64,000 nucleotides of DNA from Castanea sativa (Eukaryota > Streptophyta > Magnoliopsida > Fagales > Fagaceae). The DNA lies in the NCBI RefSeq assembly GCF_040712315.1, contig NC_134018.1:17132835-17196834 (forward strand), in the 5' to 3' direction. Made by a program: the position numbers and the translations under genes. Positions 1-10,159 of the stretch are shown here, piece after piece (the stretch's first letter is position 1; each line of letters begins with the position of its first letter). Below the pieces are notes generated by a model, which was not told where the DNA came from, made no database searches, and saw nothing but the letters and a program-made list of their open reading frames with translations.

Positions 1-560
1 TCCAATTTCTTTTCAGCTCACACATACCTTTAGAGCAACAAAAGTAATTCGAGCCGTCTGAACCTGTACATGTTTGGCAGCCCCATAAAGTTGACAACAC
101 AAAGACTAAAAGGGCCCCAATTTTATTTAGCTCACAAATGAAGTTAGGGGTAATTAAATAATTTCAATCACATGTGTATGTTTTTAGAGTTTCAAAGAAT
201 CTGCTCGGCTACAAACTTCTTTTTGCTGGGCTGGCCGTTTTAACACTTAAAAAATCGTTTTGTCAAACAAATACCCAACCCTCTTTTTTATGTAGAGTAT
301 CGATATAGAAAATAAGAGGTAAAGGGATTTCATTTTCAATGAAAGGGAAATTTTTATAAAAATCAATAAATCATATAAGAGTTTCTTAAAAAATAAATAA
401 ATAATGGAAGGGACATTTTTTTTTTTGAAACGAGGAGAGATTACAAGGACTGGTTACAGTGATGAAATTTACAAAAAAGCAAGGGGTGATACAAACATAA
501 ATTTATTCTTCACCATTAATTTTAGTTTTTTTCACTTTCTAAAATAATGTGGTTTTGGTG
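1..560. repeat. AT-rich edge with copy C of a dispersed repeat
   Basis: No gene is visible. From about 297 to 555 the sequence is nearly the same as 46545-46800 and clearly related to 10495-10910. All three share the phrase about 'gagattacaaggactg' and the run 'gatgatacaaac' or 'gtgatacaaac'. A short further block of similarity to copy B (46818-46930) resumes at about 760-860, after an unrelated insert. What kind of element this repeat belongs to is not clear from the sequence. Confidence 0.6.
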
Positions 561-564
561 AATC

Positions 565-757
565 TAGAGTATGTTTAGATACCATTTATTTCGTTGAAAC
601 TAAATAATTATAGCTAAAAGTACTATAAATAAATACAAAAATTAATTAAAATAGTATAATGAGGCTCATAAATAGTGTCAAAAAATACTGAGAGCTATAA
701 TTAATAGCAAAAATAAACTGAATAATTAAATAATTTTTATTTTTCATCTAAACCCAA
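565..757. mobile_element. MITE-like palindromic insert
   Basis: The ends are loosely inverted: 'gtatgtttagat' on the left matches the complement of 'atctaaaccc' on the right, and the inner flanks share 'aataattatagct' type runs in inverted order. The block interrupts the similarity between repeat copies C and B, which supports insertion. No clean target duplication was found. Confidence 0.4.
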
Positions 758-861
758 AATTTGGCATGAGCGTATAAGCTTTACCTTTTAGCTTTTATCT
801 TTTTTTTTAACTTTCATGTATAGTTTTTTAGAACTTCGAATTTTTTCACACGAGCTTATAA

Positions 862-1223
862 GAATTGGAGGACTTGCATCGTAAACCTTCGCCTTTATTG
901 CACAAATGGAGTTGATGAGAGGAATAACATCTGTGGGCTGAGGAAGATTGTTTCCAAGTTGACCATAGTTGAATTCCGAGGGAAGCTGCAGAACTCAAAG
1001 TAGGACTAGAAACAAGAACAAAAAGAACCAAAGAAGAAAAGAGGGATTTAATTCTAAGGGACTCCATAGCCGCATTTAGAAAAATACCAGCTAACAGAGA
1101 TAAAACTTTGTGTGGACTGGCAGGGAACTTCTATTTACAAAGATTCAAGAACCGCCTTTAACTTTTTTCGTTTCTCTGTTTTCAATTCCTATTTGGAAAC
1201 GGGGATAGAAATTTGAATACGCG
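862..1223 (-). pseudogene. 5' fragment of a duplicated GH17 beta-1,3-glucanase
   Basis: This is a truncated duplicate of the first roughly 200 coding bases plus about 150 bases of leader and promoter of the intact GH17 gene (matching about 2664-3025). It still begins with a Met-Glu-Ser version of the signal peptide. One extra base just after the mature N-terminus (near 972) shifts the frame, and the homology stops after roughly 70 codons, so no catalytic residues remain. The matching TATA region has changed from TATATAAATA in the intact copy to a sequence without a TATA box. It lies about 500 bases downstream of the intact gene on the same strand. It is clearly a relic, not a functional gene. 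Confidence 0.85.
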
Positions 1224-1737
1224 TTGATTTGTTGAATATTCAAATTTGAATATATATATATATATATATATATATTGCATTTAATAAGGAAATCTTTTAA
1301 GTAGGAAATATGTATCTCTCTCTCTATTTGTTGGAGAAAAACTCCTCAGACACGGGTGAGCCCAAGTCACATAATGGAAAAGGGTTCAAACTAGTATAGA
1401 AAGGACAGACTTTTGGATTAGTGGAATGAATTAGACAAATTACATTCTTAGTCCCTGCAGGTAATTTGAACTAGTTGGTTTAAACTTTAAAAAGCTTGTA
1501 GTTGTAGAAATCTATAGAAAAGCAAAAGAGAAAACGAAAGTAAAACCGAGAAAGAGAAATTGGAATATAAAGTATAAACAACCACAACTTAAACAATAAT
1601 CAAAATGTAAGAACTTACACTTAATCTCTATTCATACTCCCCCAAAAAATAGAGAGTACAAAATAACAAACTAATCAACCTTAGAATTTGTATGCATATA
1701 CTTTGACCTTCTACATTCTTTATCAATCCAATTGCCT
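1224..1737. other. Intergenic, AT-rich
   Basis: No gene seen. It holds a (TA)n microsatellite at about 1248-1275 and a short CT run at 1315-1325. The part next to 1737 probably contains the 3' untranslated region of the GH17 gene. Confidence 0.6.
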
Positions 1738-2868
1738 CTAGAGAATTGCAATTGATGCTATGCAGAAGAATAACAATATAAGACTATTATATCTTTTAAC
1801 AGAAGAAGAACTAACAGTATCTCCATCAGTGAGTCGAACGGAATACACTGGCATTTTATCGGGTTCAAACAATCCAAAATTCCTCTCAGACGTCGGTCCG
1901 GGCTTCATGTTTTCGTTAAACAATGCAAAAATATATATGTCTAAACTTGACCCCAATGGTGTCACTTTGTTTTGAGCAACCATCTTTATCAAATTGCTAT
2001 TGTACTTGGCTGCATTATCAAGTGTAGCACCAACTTCATCAGCATCTCCCTTCGATGGCCAACCAGTCTCTGACTCACAAATTGAGACCCCCTTATACCC
2101 CAACAAAGTTATTGCAGAATAAACCGCATCAATTTGTGCAAATAACATGTTGTCATATAAGAGCTTGGTAGTTGGATCCACAAACCCATTATTTGGCTCA
2201 AAAAGAACATAATTAAGATCAACTTCACTTGGGCTACTCGTGTATGCAAAAAAGGGGTACATATTGATGTAGAAAGGTGAGCCTGTCTGCACGTGAAAGC
2301 TCAAGATTGCTTGCATATATACCTTATAGTCTTGTTGAAAGGCTCCAGCAGATGGAGGATAAGTAGATTCCATGATGCCGAGAGAGTGTGCGGTAGTTAC
2401 GTTGATACTCTTGTCTAATCCTAAAGAAACCAGTGCAGCATACACGCCTTCCATGGCTGGAACCAGATTGTTGCTCAACTCGGTATTGTTCAAAGTTAAC
2501 ACTTCGTTACCTACCATGATGCCTGTAATCTTCGTAGCCGGCAAGTACGTCTGGACATTCGATTTCACCCAAGTCAAGGCTTGCTGTGGATCACCCATCG
2601 ATGACAATAAATTGTTGCCAATTGCAACCATGAATTCAATGCCGGTGTTGGCGAATGCACTAAGAATTTGAGGATTTGCATCATAAAGCTTCGCCTTAGT
2701 TGCACCAATGGAGTTGATGAGAGGAATAACATCTGTGGGCTGAGGAAGATTGTTTCCAAGTTGACCATAGTTGATTCCGAGGGAAGTTGCAGAACTCAAA
2801 GTAGGACTAGAAACAAGAACAAAAAGAACCAAAGAAGAAAAGAGGGATTTAATTCTAAGGGACTTCAT
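1738..2868 (-). CDS. GH17 glucan endo-1,3-beta-glucosidase, likely GPI-anchored
   Basis: A 376-residue protein with a secretory signal peptide (about residues 1-27) followed by the typical mature start with GINYG. A family 17 glycoside hydrolase barrel follows. The proton donor is the Glu in the GNEVL motif (residue 122) and the nucleophile is the second Glu of the CESETGWPS motif (residue 267). The late motif FNENMKPGP followed by SERNFGLF is also present. The C-terminus ends in a hydrophobic stretch (about 360-376) after a Ser-rich segment, as in GPI-anchor signals. No X8/CBM43 domain follows. Enzymes of this family cut beta-1,3-glucan (callose or fungal wall glucan) at the cell surface. 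The gene is one uninterrupted exon, although many relatives have an intron near the signal peptide. A truncated duplicate lies downstream and a promoter relic upstream. The exact biological role (defence or callose turnover) is not decided by the sequence. Confidence 0.93.
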   Translation of the reverse strand: MKSLRIKSLFSSLVLFVLVSSPTLSSATSLGINYGQLGNNLPQPTDVIPLINSIGATKAKLYDANPQILSAFANTGIEFMVAIGNNLLSSMGDPQQALTWVKSNVQTYLPATKITGIMVGNEVLTLNNTELSNNLVPAMEGVYAALVSLGLDKSINVTTAHSLGIMESTYPPSAGAFQQDYKVYMQAILSFHVQTGSPFYINMYPFFAYTSSPSEVDLNYVLFEPNNGFVDPTTKLLYDNMLFAQIDAVYSAITLLGYKGVSICESETGWPSKGDADEVGATLDNAAKYNSNLIKMVAQNKVTPLGSSLDIYIFALFNENMKPGPTSERNFGLFEPDKMPVYSVRLTDGDTVSSSSVKRYNSLILLFFCIASIAIL

Positions 2869-2930
2869 AGCCGCTTTTAGAAAAAAACAAGCTAAGAGAG
2901 TCTAAACTTTGTATGGACTGGCATGGAACT

Positions 2931-2946
2931 TCTATTTATATAGATT
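2931..2946 (-). promoter_or_regulatory. TATA box of the GH17 gene
   Basis: Read on the minus strand the sequence is TATATAAATAGA, about 65-75 bases before the ATG at 2868. It is a canonical plant TATA box at a sensible distance. The truncated duplicate has lost it. Confidence 0.7.
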
Positions 2947-3169
2947 CAAGAACCGCCTTTAACTTCTTTAGTTTCTCTGTTTTCAATTCCTATTTGGAAA
3001 CGGGGATAGAAATTTGAATACGCTTTAACTTCTATCCTCAGACACGTTTTGCTTACCACAGGTGTCCACCGGCCCAAAAAATTGACTTTTGTTTGTTACT
3101 GCGTGCGGCTGTGTTTCCACATCATGAGGTGAAACGAAAAATAATAATAAACTTTCGGCCACGCTGAGG

Positions 3170-3440
3170 ATAATGTAATTAATGTCCAATTCTAAAAGCA
3201 TGCCATATTGCCATTTGCCATGCCTTTGGTCTCAACATCAATAAGCAGAGATTTTTTTTTTCTTTTTTTTAATGAGGTTGTTTAATAAGGTGTGCATGCA
3301 TGTTTGGAATTGGAGTCTAGATAGCATGTCACAATTTTGTGTGTGCTAGGTTATGGTAATATTGCATTATTAGGAACTCACGTGTTTGAATTCACTTGGT
3401 AAATATCATGAAGGACTAACATACATTAGAAGACTAGAGA
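3170..3440. repeat. Upstream region of GH17, duplicated at 6800-7040
   Basis: The order of landmarks (a 'taattaatgtcca' start, a poly-T run, 'gatagcatg', 'taggttatgg', 'cgtgtttgaatt' and 'catgaaggactaac') is the same in both places. A further part of the distal copy (7040-7100) matches about 5310-5400, so later insertions have split the proximal copy. Confidence 0.65.
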
Positions 3441-3803
3441 AAGTCTATAGACAGCAACGGAGCCAGATTTTTTTGTCAAGGGCAAAGCTAAATGTATAAT
3501 AAGAATGAAATCCTAATAATCACAGACACATATACAAACATATATATATATATATATATATATATGTTACCTATTTATTTATTGTTTATACATGAAGAAT
3601 GTTTGTAATTTTGATTTAACATATGATATTTTATTATGTAAACAAAATTTTCACATCAATTAAGTCTTAAATTTTTCTCTAAAAATAAAGTAAGTCTTAA
3701 TTTATATCTTTAGGGGGTAAAAAAAAGTAAGTTTTGACATGTCTAAAAATATACAAGTTAACTATCTAAAAAAATATATATATACAAGTTAATTTAATAA
3801 AAA
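3441..3803. other. Intergenic with TA microsatellite
   Basis: No gene seen. A (TA)n run occupies about 3539-3566, and the remainder is AT-rich. The last nine bases (3804-3812) are the target duplication of the next element. Confidence 0.6.
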
Positions 3804-3812
3804 TAAAATATA

Positions 3813-4904
3813 GGATAAATTATATGTTTGGTCTTCAACCTTTAGGTTACATTTTAATTTGGTCTTTAACCTTTTAAATGTGTTAATTTGATTCCTGACT
3901 TTTTAATATTGTGTCAAAATAATTTTTAACATTAAATGATAGATGAAAAATACTAAAGTAGCTAACTGCTAAAATTACAAAATAATTTATATACAACTAT
4001 CATGCCACGTGGACTAAATTAAACTAAATAAAAAATGAATCTCACGCAGCATGAACCTGGACTCTGTTACCCAAATTTAGACTCTCTCTTACCGTGAGTG
4101 TGAGAGCCACACACTTTGACTCACCGTGTTAGAATTTATAAATATCATCTCAAGGCTCACCAATCAGGTTTAGACCTTGACAATGCAGTCATTTTACTTT
4201 TTGTTCTTTTCTTTTTATTCTCTTCGTCCTCATTAAATTGATTAATTACAAGAAAAATGTTGTAAATTTTCTGCAAATGCAAACCAATGAACCATGCCCT
4301 ATCGAGATGGATCTCAAGAGAGGAGTTCTGTATTTTTTCCAATGGATCTCATCTGTGTTCTCAGCTACAAAAAGACATTCATATGCACAATCATTTTTGA
4401 AAAGTTGTTTGCATCACCAGTAGATTAGAGTCAAGTTGGGTTTTGCCGCCAGTCTTCACCATCGGATATCGCTGCCATGAGAGCTAAATCACCAATTTCT
4501 TCTATTATATTAGGGATTTTGATATTGAAGATGTTTCTTCCTAATGAATCGTGCTACTATGTTAGGGATTTTGATCCTAATATGAGCCTCACGTGAGTCA
4601 CGTCACGTGTTTGGACGTGAGCTACTCACTAAGCTGGGGTTTTTCTTTTCTTTTTTTTGAGAAAAAGTTTAGTTAATGTAATTGACATGGTAGTTCAGAT
4701 GGTGGAAGTCTAACGTGGCATTAAAAATATATTTTATTTTGACTGTTAGCCATTTTCCATCCATTACTTAACATCCATTACTAAACAGTAGGAACTGTTT
4801 TAATATAATATCAAAATATTAGGGACGAAATTGATATATTTGAAAGATTAGTGACCAAATTAAAAAATAGTGTAAAGGCTAGTGATCAAATATATAGTTT
4901 ACCC
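3813..4904. mobile_element. Mutator-like nonautonomous element, 9-bp target duplication
   Basis: The element is bounded by perfect 9-bp direct repeats TAAAATATA at 3804-3812 and 4905-4913. The terminal inverted repeats begin GGATAAATTATATGTTTGGTC-like on the left and GGGTAAACTATATATTTGAT on the right strand, and extend roughly 150-200 bases. The 9-bp duplication and long inverted repeats are hallmarks of the Mutator superfamily. The centre (about 4130-4650) has no transposase; its short reading frames have no recognisable content. Confidence 0.85.
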
Positions 4905-4913
4905 TAAAATATA

Positions 4914-6050
4914 ATTAAATTACGTATAGTATACATTTAATATACTTTGATTTAATGAGCTATGTATGATATAAGAGTAATTAGAGAAAACAAAAATGCA
5001 GTAGTCAACTTTATAAAATTATAAATGCATTACATGTTTTTAGTAAAAATCTAGAGGGGCCATTATTTATATCTATGTCCAAAACTATAAGTTTTTTTAC
5101 CAAAAATACAAGAGTGGGGGAGGATTTTTGAAAAGTCAGGGGGCCCATCTCCCCTTCATTCTGATTTATAGACATAAAAAATTTGACATATGCTAATATG
5201 GCAAATTATTAATAGTAAATAAAAAAGTAATGTCAATGATGAGCTTAGATGAAACTAATAAAATTTATCAAGTCATATATTGTGTAATTTTTTGTGTATA
5301 TAACATTAATCATTAGAATGTCACAATTTTTTCTTTTAACTCTCTTTCCCATGTTTTTGTGAAGACTAATTTTCATTTCTATCACTTTAGTGTGAATGAT
5401 TAATAAGTAATTTGAAGAGTTTTTACTAATTTATCATTTCCTTCCATTTCTTGTATGATTCATTTATTTAAGTAACTCATACTCACCACTAAATGCAAAT
5501 TTTGTGTTCTATCAATTACAACCTATTATGTATCTGTTTGACTTTTCTAAAAAAAACCAAATTTTAAAATGAAAAAACAAAAAATCAAACACATGGTACA
5601 CTATAATTAGTGAAACTTAAAGTAAAATTACAAAGAGATAAGGGATTATTAATCTCACCAATAAGGTTCAAATGGAACTATCTTTTTTGTAAGAATGAGG
5701 TGGAGTGGCCAGCGGTCAGGGGCTCATGATCTACCGAGTTTCTAAATTTTACCAAAAAGATGTCATTGTTAAAGTACTATTATCACCAATTGAAATAACA
5801 AGGTGTGAGCTACTGTGGGGGCGCAACCAAAAGACCGTGAGGTAAGCTAATGAGAGAAATCCAAATCCCAATTGACTTTTGTGCCTTACTATATGGAGGT
5901 TCTGCCGTTCTGGGCTCTAATTGATAAGATGCTTTTTCAAATCTTGAAGGATGAAACTATATCACTCTCATAGAGGATAATATCTTGCTAGTGATGAGTT
6001 GGAGCGCCATAAAAATGTCCAATCATGCCTTCCTGCTTGAGTGGTGGGTA
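4914..6050. other. Intergenic, no gene seen
   Basis: AT-rich sequence. The block at about 5310-5400 matches part of the GH17 upstream relic at 7040-7100. No other feature could be supported. Confidence 0.55.
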
Positions 6051-6290
6051 GGTCCCACACAGGGACATATGAGAGTGCATTGTAAGGACTCAATCAAAAG
6101 ACATCTTAATTAAGTGAGATGAGACAAGAGAGAATCAAATCTTAATTGAATTCCATATCATCTAGACATAGGTCCCACATAGGGATATGTGGCCCTTAGG
6201 GACCCAATCAAAAGACGTCTTAATTAAGTAGGATGAGACGAGGGAGAATCAAATCTTAATTGAGTCCTAAATCTCTAGACAATGGAAGTT
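6051..6290. repeat. Two tandem copies of a 120-bp unit
   Basis: Units begin at 6051 and 6171, each with 'ggtcccaca', and share 'caatcaaaagac', 'cttaattaagt' and 'gaatcaaatcttaattga'. The second copy differs by scattered substitutions and small indels. Looks noncoding. Confidence 0.75.
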
Positions 6291-6439
6291 GCTTGTCCCT
6301 TAAATGAAGTTCTTGGACTCTAATCACTAAAAAGCCTTTTAAAACCTTGAGCTTGAGGGATGGGGGTGATCCATGTGCACCACATACATTTTGCATGGCT
6401 GGAACTAACTTACTCTCACTTCATAGTTCATACAATTAA

Positions 6440-6585
6440 TATAGACCTAATTCGAAGGGACTCAATAGCTTCTTTGCTGCTAAAAATAAAATATATTATC
6501 TTATATAGTATTTATTTATAGAGATAAAAGAGCCACCGGCCATGAGTCCATGACCCACCCATCCGTCGCCTTTCTTTCATTTCTC

Positions 6586-6643
<58 letters not shown>

Positions 6644-7160
6644 TTGCACGCAATACGTGTTTTCCTCACCACGGGCCATAAACATTGACGTGTTGATGCG
6701 GCTTGTTTTGTTTTCCTCGTCAACATGCCTTGGCTGCAAATAGAGACTAGAGAGACGATCGACAAGTAACAAATCATGCAGCGGTGGCCACAGAGAGGAT
6801 ATTCTAATTAATTAATGTCCAAGCATGTCATGCCATTGGTGTCAAATGTCAAGACCAATATAAGCAGGATTTTTTTTTCTTTTTTTTTTTTACCAGACTA
6901 AGTTGTTAAGACATAGCAGCATGTATGGAAGTCAAGATAGCATGCCACAGTTTTGTATGTGTTAGGTTATGGTGATGTTATATTCAGAAACTAACGTGTT
7001 TGAATTAGTGAATAACATGAAGGACTAACTTACATTAGAATAATGTCACAGTTTTTAATTTCTTTTCCCATGTTTTTGTGAAAAGAGAAAATTTCATTTT
7101 TATAATTATTGCGTGTCATATTGACACTTGAAAGATTCTTTTGTAATGTGGAGAGTTTTA
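6440..7160 (-). pseudogene. Decayed relic of a GH17 start and promoter region
   Basis: At about 6449-6490 the sequence retains the pattern around the GH17 start codon ('taattc-aagggac-t-catag' followed by a 'gctgctaaaaa' type run). The far upstream part (6800-7160) aligns with 3170-3440 and 5310-5400. Between them lies a (TA)n microsatellite at about 6588-6640. No catalytic coding sequence remains. The small open frames across the TA run are artefacts. This reading is an inference from colinear landmarks and is less certain than the 862-1223 relic. Confidence 0.5.
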
Positions 7161-8700
7161 CTAATTAATCATTCCCTTCCCCTGCCACCTTTTTCTGTTT
7201 TTGTATGATATATTTATATATACAAGTAATTCAAACTCACTAATGAGTTTTATTTCACACTACACTTCCTTTCTTTGCTAGAAAAATGTGGAAAATGTGG
7301 TCTTGTGTTCATGAGTGTCGAACTAAAACCAAAAAAACAGATGTCATTGTAAATATAATAAATTGTTTTTTTAAAGAAAAAAAAAACCAAAATAGTTTGT
7401 ATATCCTTTCCTCTATCTTTAATAAGGCCTTAAAATATTGGGTTAATATAAGTTCAACCTAATTGAAATTCTAAATTGCTTTAAAAGATATTGTAAGTAT
7501 GTCCAATTATAATTGACTATTACCAATCTCGCACATGGTAGATGGTGGCAAAAATGGCCAAACAACCCTATTTGGCAAAATATGCAACAATTAAAGGGTT
7601 TTTTTACAGAATTTGCGTATCTACCCTCTTCTCAAAAAAAAAAGTTCCCTGTACCCATTTCTTTCGAACTTCTAGTTGAAATATAAGCATTTACAGATAG
7701 ATGTTTGTATAATTTAGAGTTCAAGAGAGAAAAGGACTACTAATTAAGCTGCAATAATGACCGAAAATTAGACTTGAGAGGGAGAATTTGTGCTGAGATT
7801 TAAGGAAGAATATACACTTGGCCATGATACGGCTTTTCATTCCCTTTAATCATGTGCCTAAGTATACATGTGTCAAAGGTGTATGAAACTAGGAATAGCC
7901 ATTTCCCAAAACTTGTCCTCCCAAAACCACTGATCCCTTTTATCCATGTGATCTGTGGGCTTGGCCACAAGAGGAATTTGTTATTATATGAACTGTTGGA
8001 GGAAGCTATTAATGCATGAATTTCAAGAGGCTAAAGAATCTCAGCTCTTTCTTTGACATGAATGATGAGAACGTACGGTTTTTAAGGATTTTCTCTATGG
8101 GTCCAACAACCTTCATGAGATTCTTTGTATTGTCCCTAGATTTGTTTTTATACTCTACCTTCTTTTAGTGAAGAAGGTAGGATTGTTTTACGAACTGATA
8201 AGAATTAAGAAATGATTGTTTGTGCAAGTGCCTTGAATTGTCATTCATTTTGTGGGAGTTGATTGTGTGCCCCCAAAATCACTCTCTCGATGGTTATCTC
8301 ACTTGCAAATGTGGCCTTGAATGTAGTAAAGAAATATGGGGCAATGGCACAATCCGTGTAGTGAAGTAGAAACATGGGTCAAAAGCCCAATAGCTTAAGA
8401 AAAAGAAATAAAATGGACTAATGCTTGTTTGAGCCCAATATTCCTTGCATTAAAATTGCTTATTATTTTCTAGTCAAATATATAGTTTTGCATGGCAAAG
8501 ACCCAAAAAGACCCCTAACAAGGATTCAAAAGAGCTAAGGTGTTGCTTGTCAAGCTCGAAAAAACAAACAAACAAACTCCAACACTTTGTAAGGCACAGT
8601 GTCAAGTAAATTAGTGAAGATAACGAAAGGACTGTTTGAAGTATAAGGTGCAAGGCACATTCCAACACTTTATAAGGCACATTCCACGTTTCCAACTACT
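7161..8700. other. Intergenic, no gene seen
   Basis: AT-rich with several poly-A and poly-T runs. No open frame has recognisable content and no repeat boundary could be placed. Confidence 0.55.
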
Positions 8701-9623
8701 AAGGATGTGTCTGTTAGAAGGTGAAATAGGTGGATGGAAATTTTTGGGGGAGAAAATGGGGAAAAAAAAAAAAAAAACTTTTTTGAAGTATCTTTAGTTG
8801 GGAAGAAAGGAAAATAAATTGTGAGGCCCAAGTGTTCAAGTGTTTTCTTCCTGGACCTACTAAAAAATTTTCTTTCCAAAATAGGAAGAAAATTGAGAGG
8901 GAAAATACCCCTCACGTTGGACTTCACCTCCAACGTGTTGCCTTTTTTTTTTTCTTTTTCTTTTTTTCCTTTGATTTTTTCTCTCTCTGTTTACTAATGT
9001 GCTCAGCTTTTTTACTTTTTTTTTCTTTCTCTGTTTACTGATGTGCTTGGCTTTTTTTTTTCCTTTGATTTTTTTCTTTCTCTGTGCTTGGCTTCTTTTT
9101 TCTTTTTTTTTTTTTCCTTTGATTTTTTTTCTTTCTCTGTGCTTGGCTTCTTCTTTTTTCCTTTGATTTATTTCTTTCTCTGTTTACTAACATGCTTGGC
9201 TTACTTTTTTTTTTTTTCCTTCTCTTGCTTTCTTCATCTTCTTCTTTTTTTCTTTTTTTGGTGCTCATATGTTTATTTTCTCTTTAATTATGGTTGGTTT
9301 TTATTTTTGTTCCTTTAAAAAAAAAAAAAAAACAGTTTTGGGTTAATTTTTTATGCTATTTTTTACTTTAATGAAATGTCCCTCTATACACAATTTTTTT
9401 TAAAGTATAATGTGTTACTTTTTGTTTTATTTAACAGGGACATAATGGTAAATTTATACAAAATTTATTTTCAATCAAACAAAAAATTTCATCACTCCAC
9501 TTTTCCACCCTCCCAACTAAACACAAATGAGGGAAACTAAAATCTTTTCTAGCCTCCCATTTTTCCATCTTCTTTTTATTTTCTATCTTCTCATTTTTTC
9601 ATCCTCCCAACTAAACGGACCCT
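8701..9623. mobile_element. Putative nonautonomous DNA element with pyrimidine tandem repeat
   Basis: The left end (AGGATGTGTCTGTTAGAAGG) and the complement of the right end (AGGGTCCGTTTAGTTGGGAG) are loosely inverted. Subterminal purine or pyrimidine tracts are also arranged symmetrically. Inside, 8940-9260 is a degenerate tandem array of about 60-base units containing 'tttctctg', 'gcttggctt' and 'cctttgattt'. Lysine-rich or phenylalanine-rich frames here are artefacts of that array. No convincing target duplication was found, so the class is unsure. Confidence 0.45.
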
Positions 9624-9624
9624 G

Positions 9625-10088
9625 AAAATAAAAAACTTTTATGTATTAAAAAGTGCCAAAGGGCACATGTTAAAAATTCATAAACGTTCAATTATGAATT
9701 GTAATGAAAACTTTCCTCAAAAATAAAATATATATGTTAATGATTCATTGGTTTACACGCACAAAATCATTGTAGTTGTGGGTACATTTTTAGATATAAT
9801 AAATCATTAAATGCATCTTAATCATGGTTCCTAAGGCATTCGTTAATAAAAAATTTAAAAATTTTGATCAAATTTCAAGTAAATATATATTTTGGCCTTA
9901 TTTTAATAAGTATTATCTTATCGAAAAATATACTTAAAATGTTTTATTACTTATTATCCACCAAAAAAAAAAAAAAAACCTGGCATGTTAGGTTTATCCA
10001 AAATTGTTATTGCAAAAGCCTTTTTATCCAATTTTTGTCATCCGCTTCAACCATTTATGGATAAATCCAGAGCTAACAGACACTATAC

Positions 10089-10129
<41 letters not shown>

Positions 10130-10159
10130 AATGCGTTTGATTTTGTGAGGCTAAGCCCA
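9625..10159. other. Intergenic with GA microsatellite
   Basis: No gene seen. A (GA)n run lies at about 10089-10128. The remainder is AT-rich. Confidence 0.6.

Noticed and set aside
6512..6777. Frames with Tyr-Ile runs
   Set aside because: Produced by the (TA)n microsatellite at 6588-6640.
9035..9318. Lys-rich and Phe-rich frames
   Set aside because: Products of the pyrimidine-rich tandem repeat inside the element at 8701-9623.
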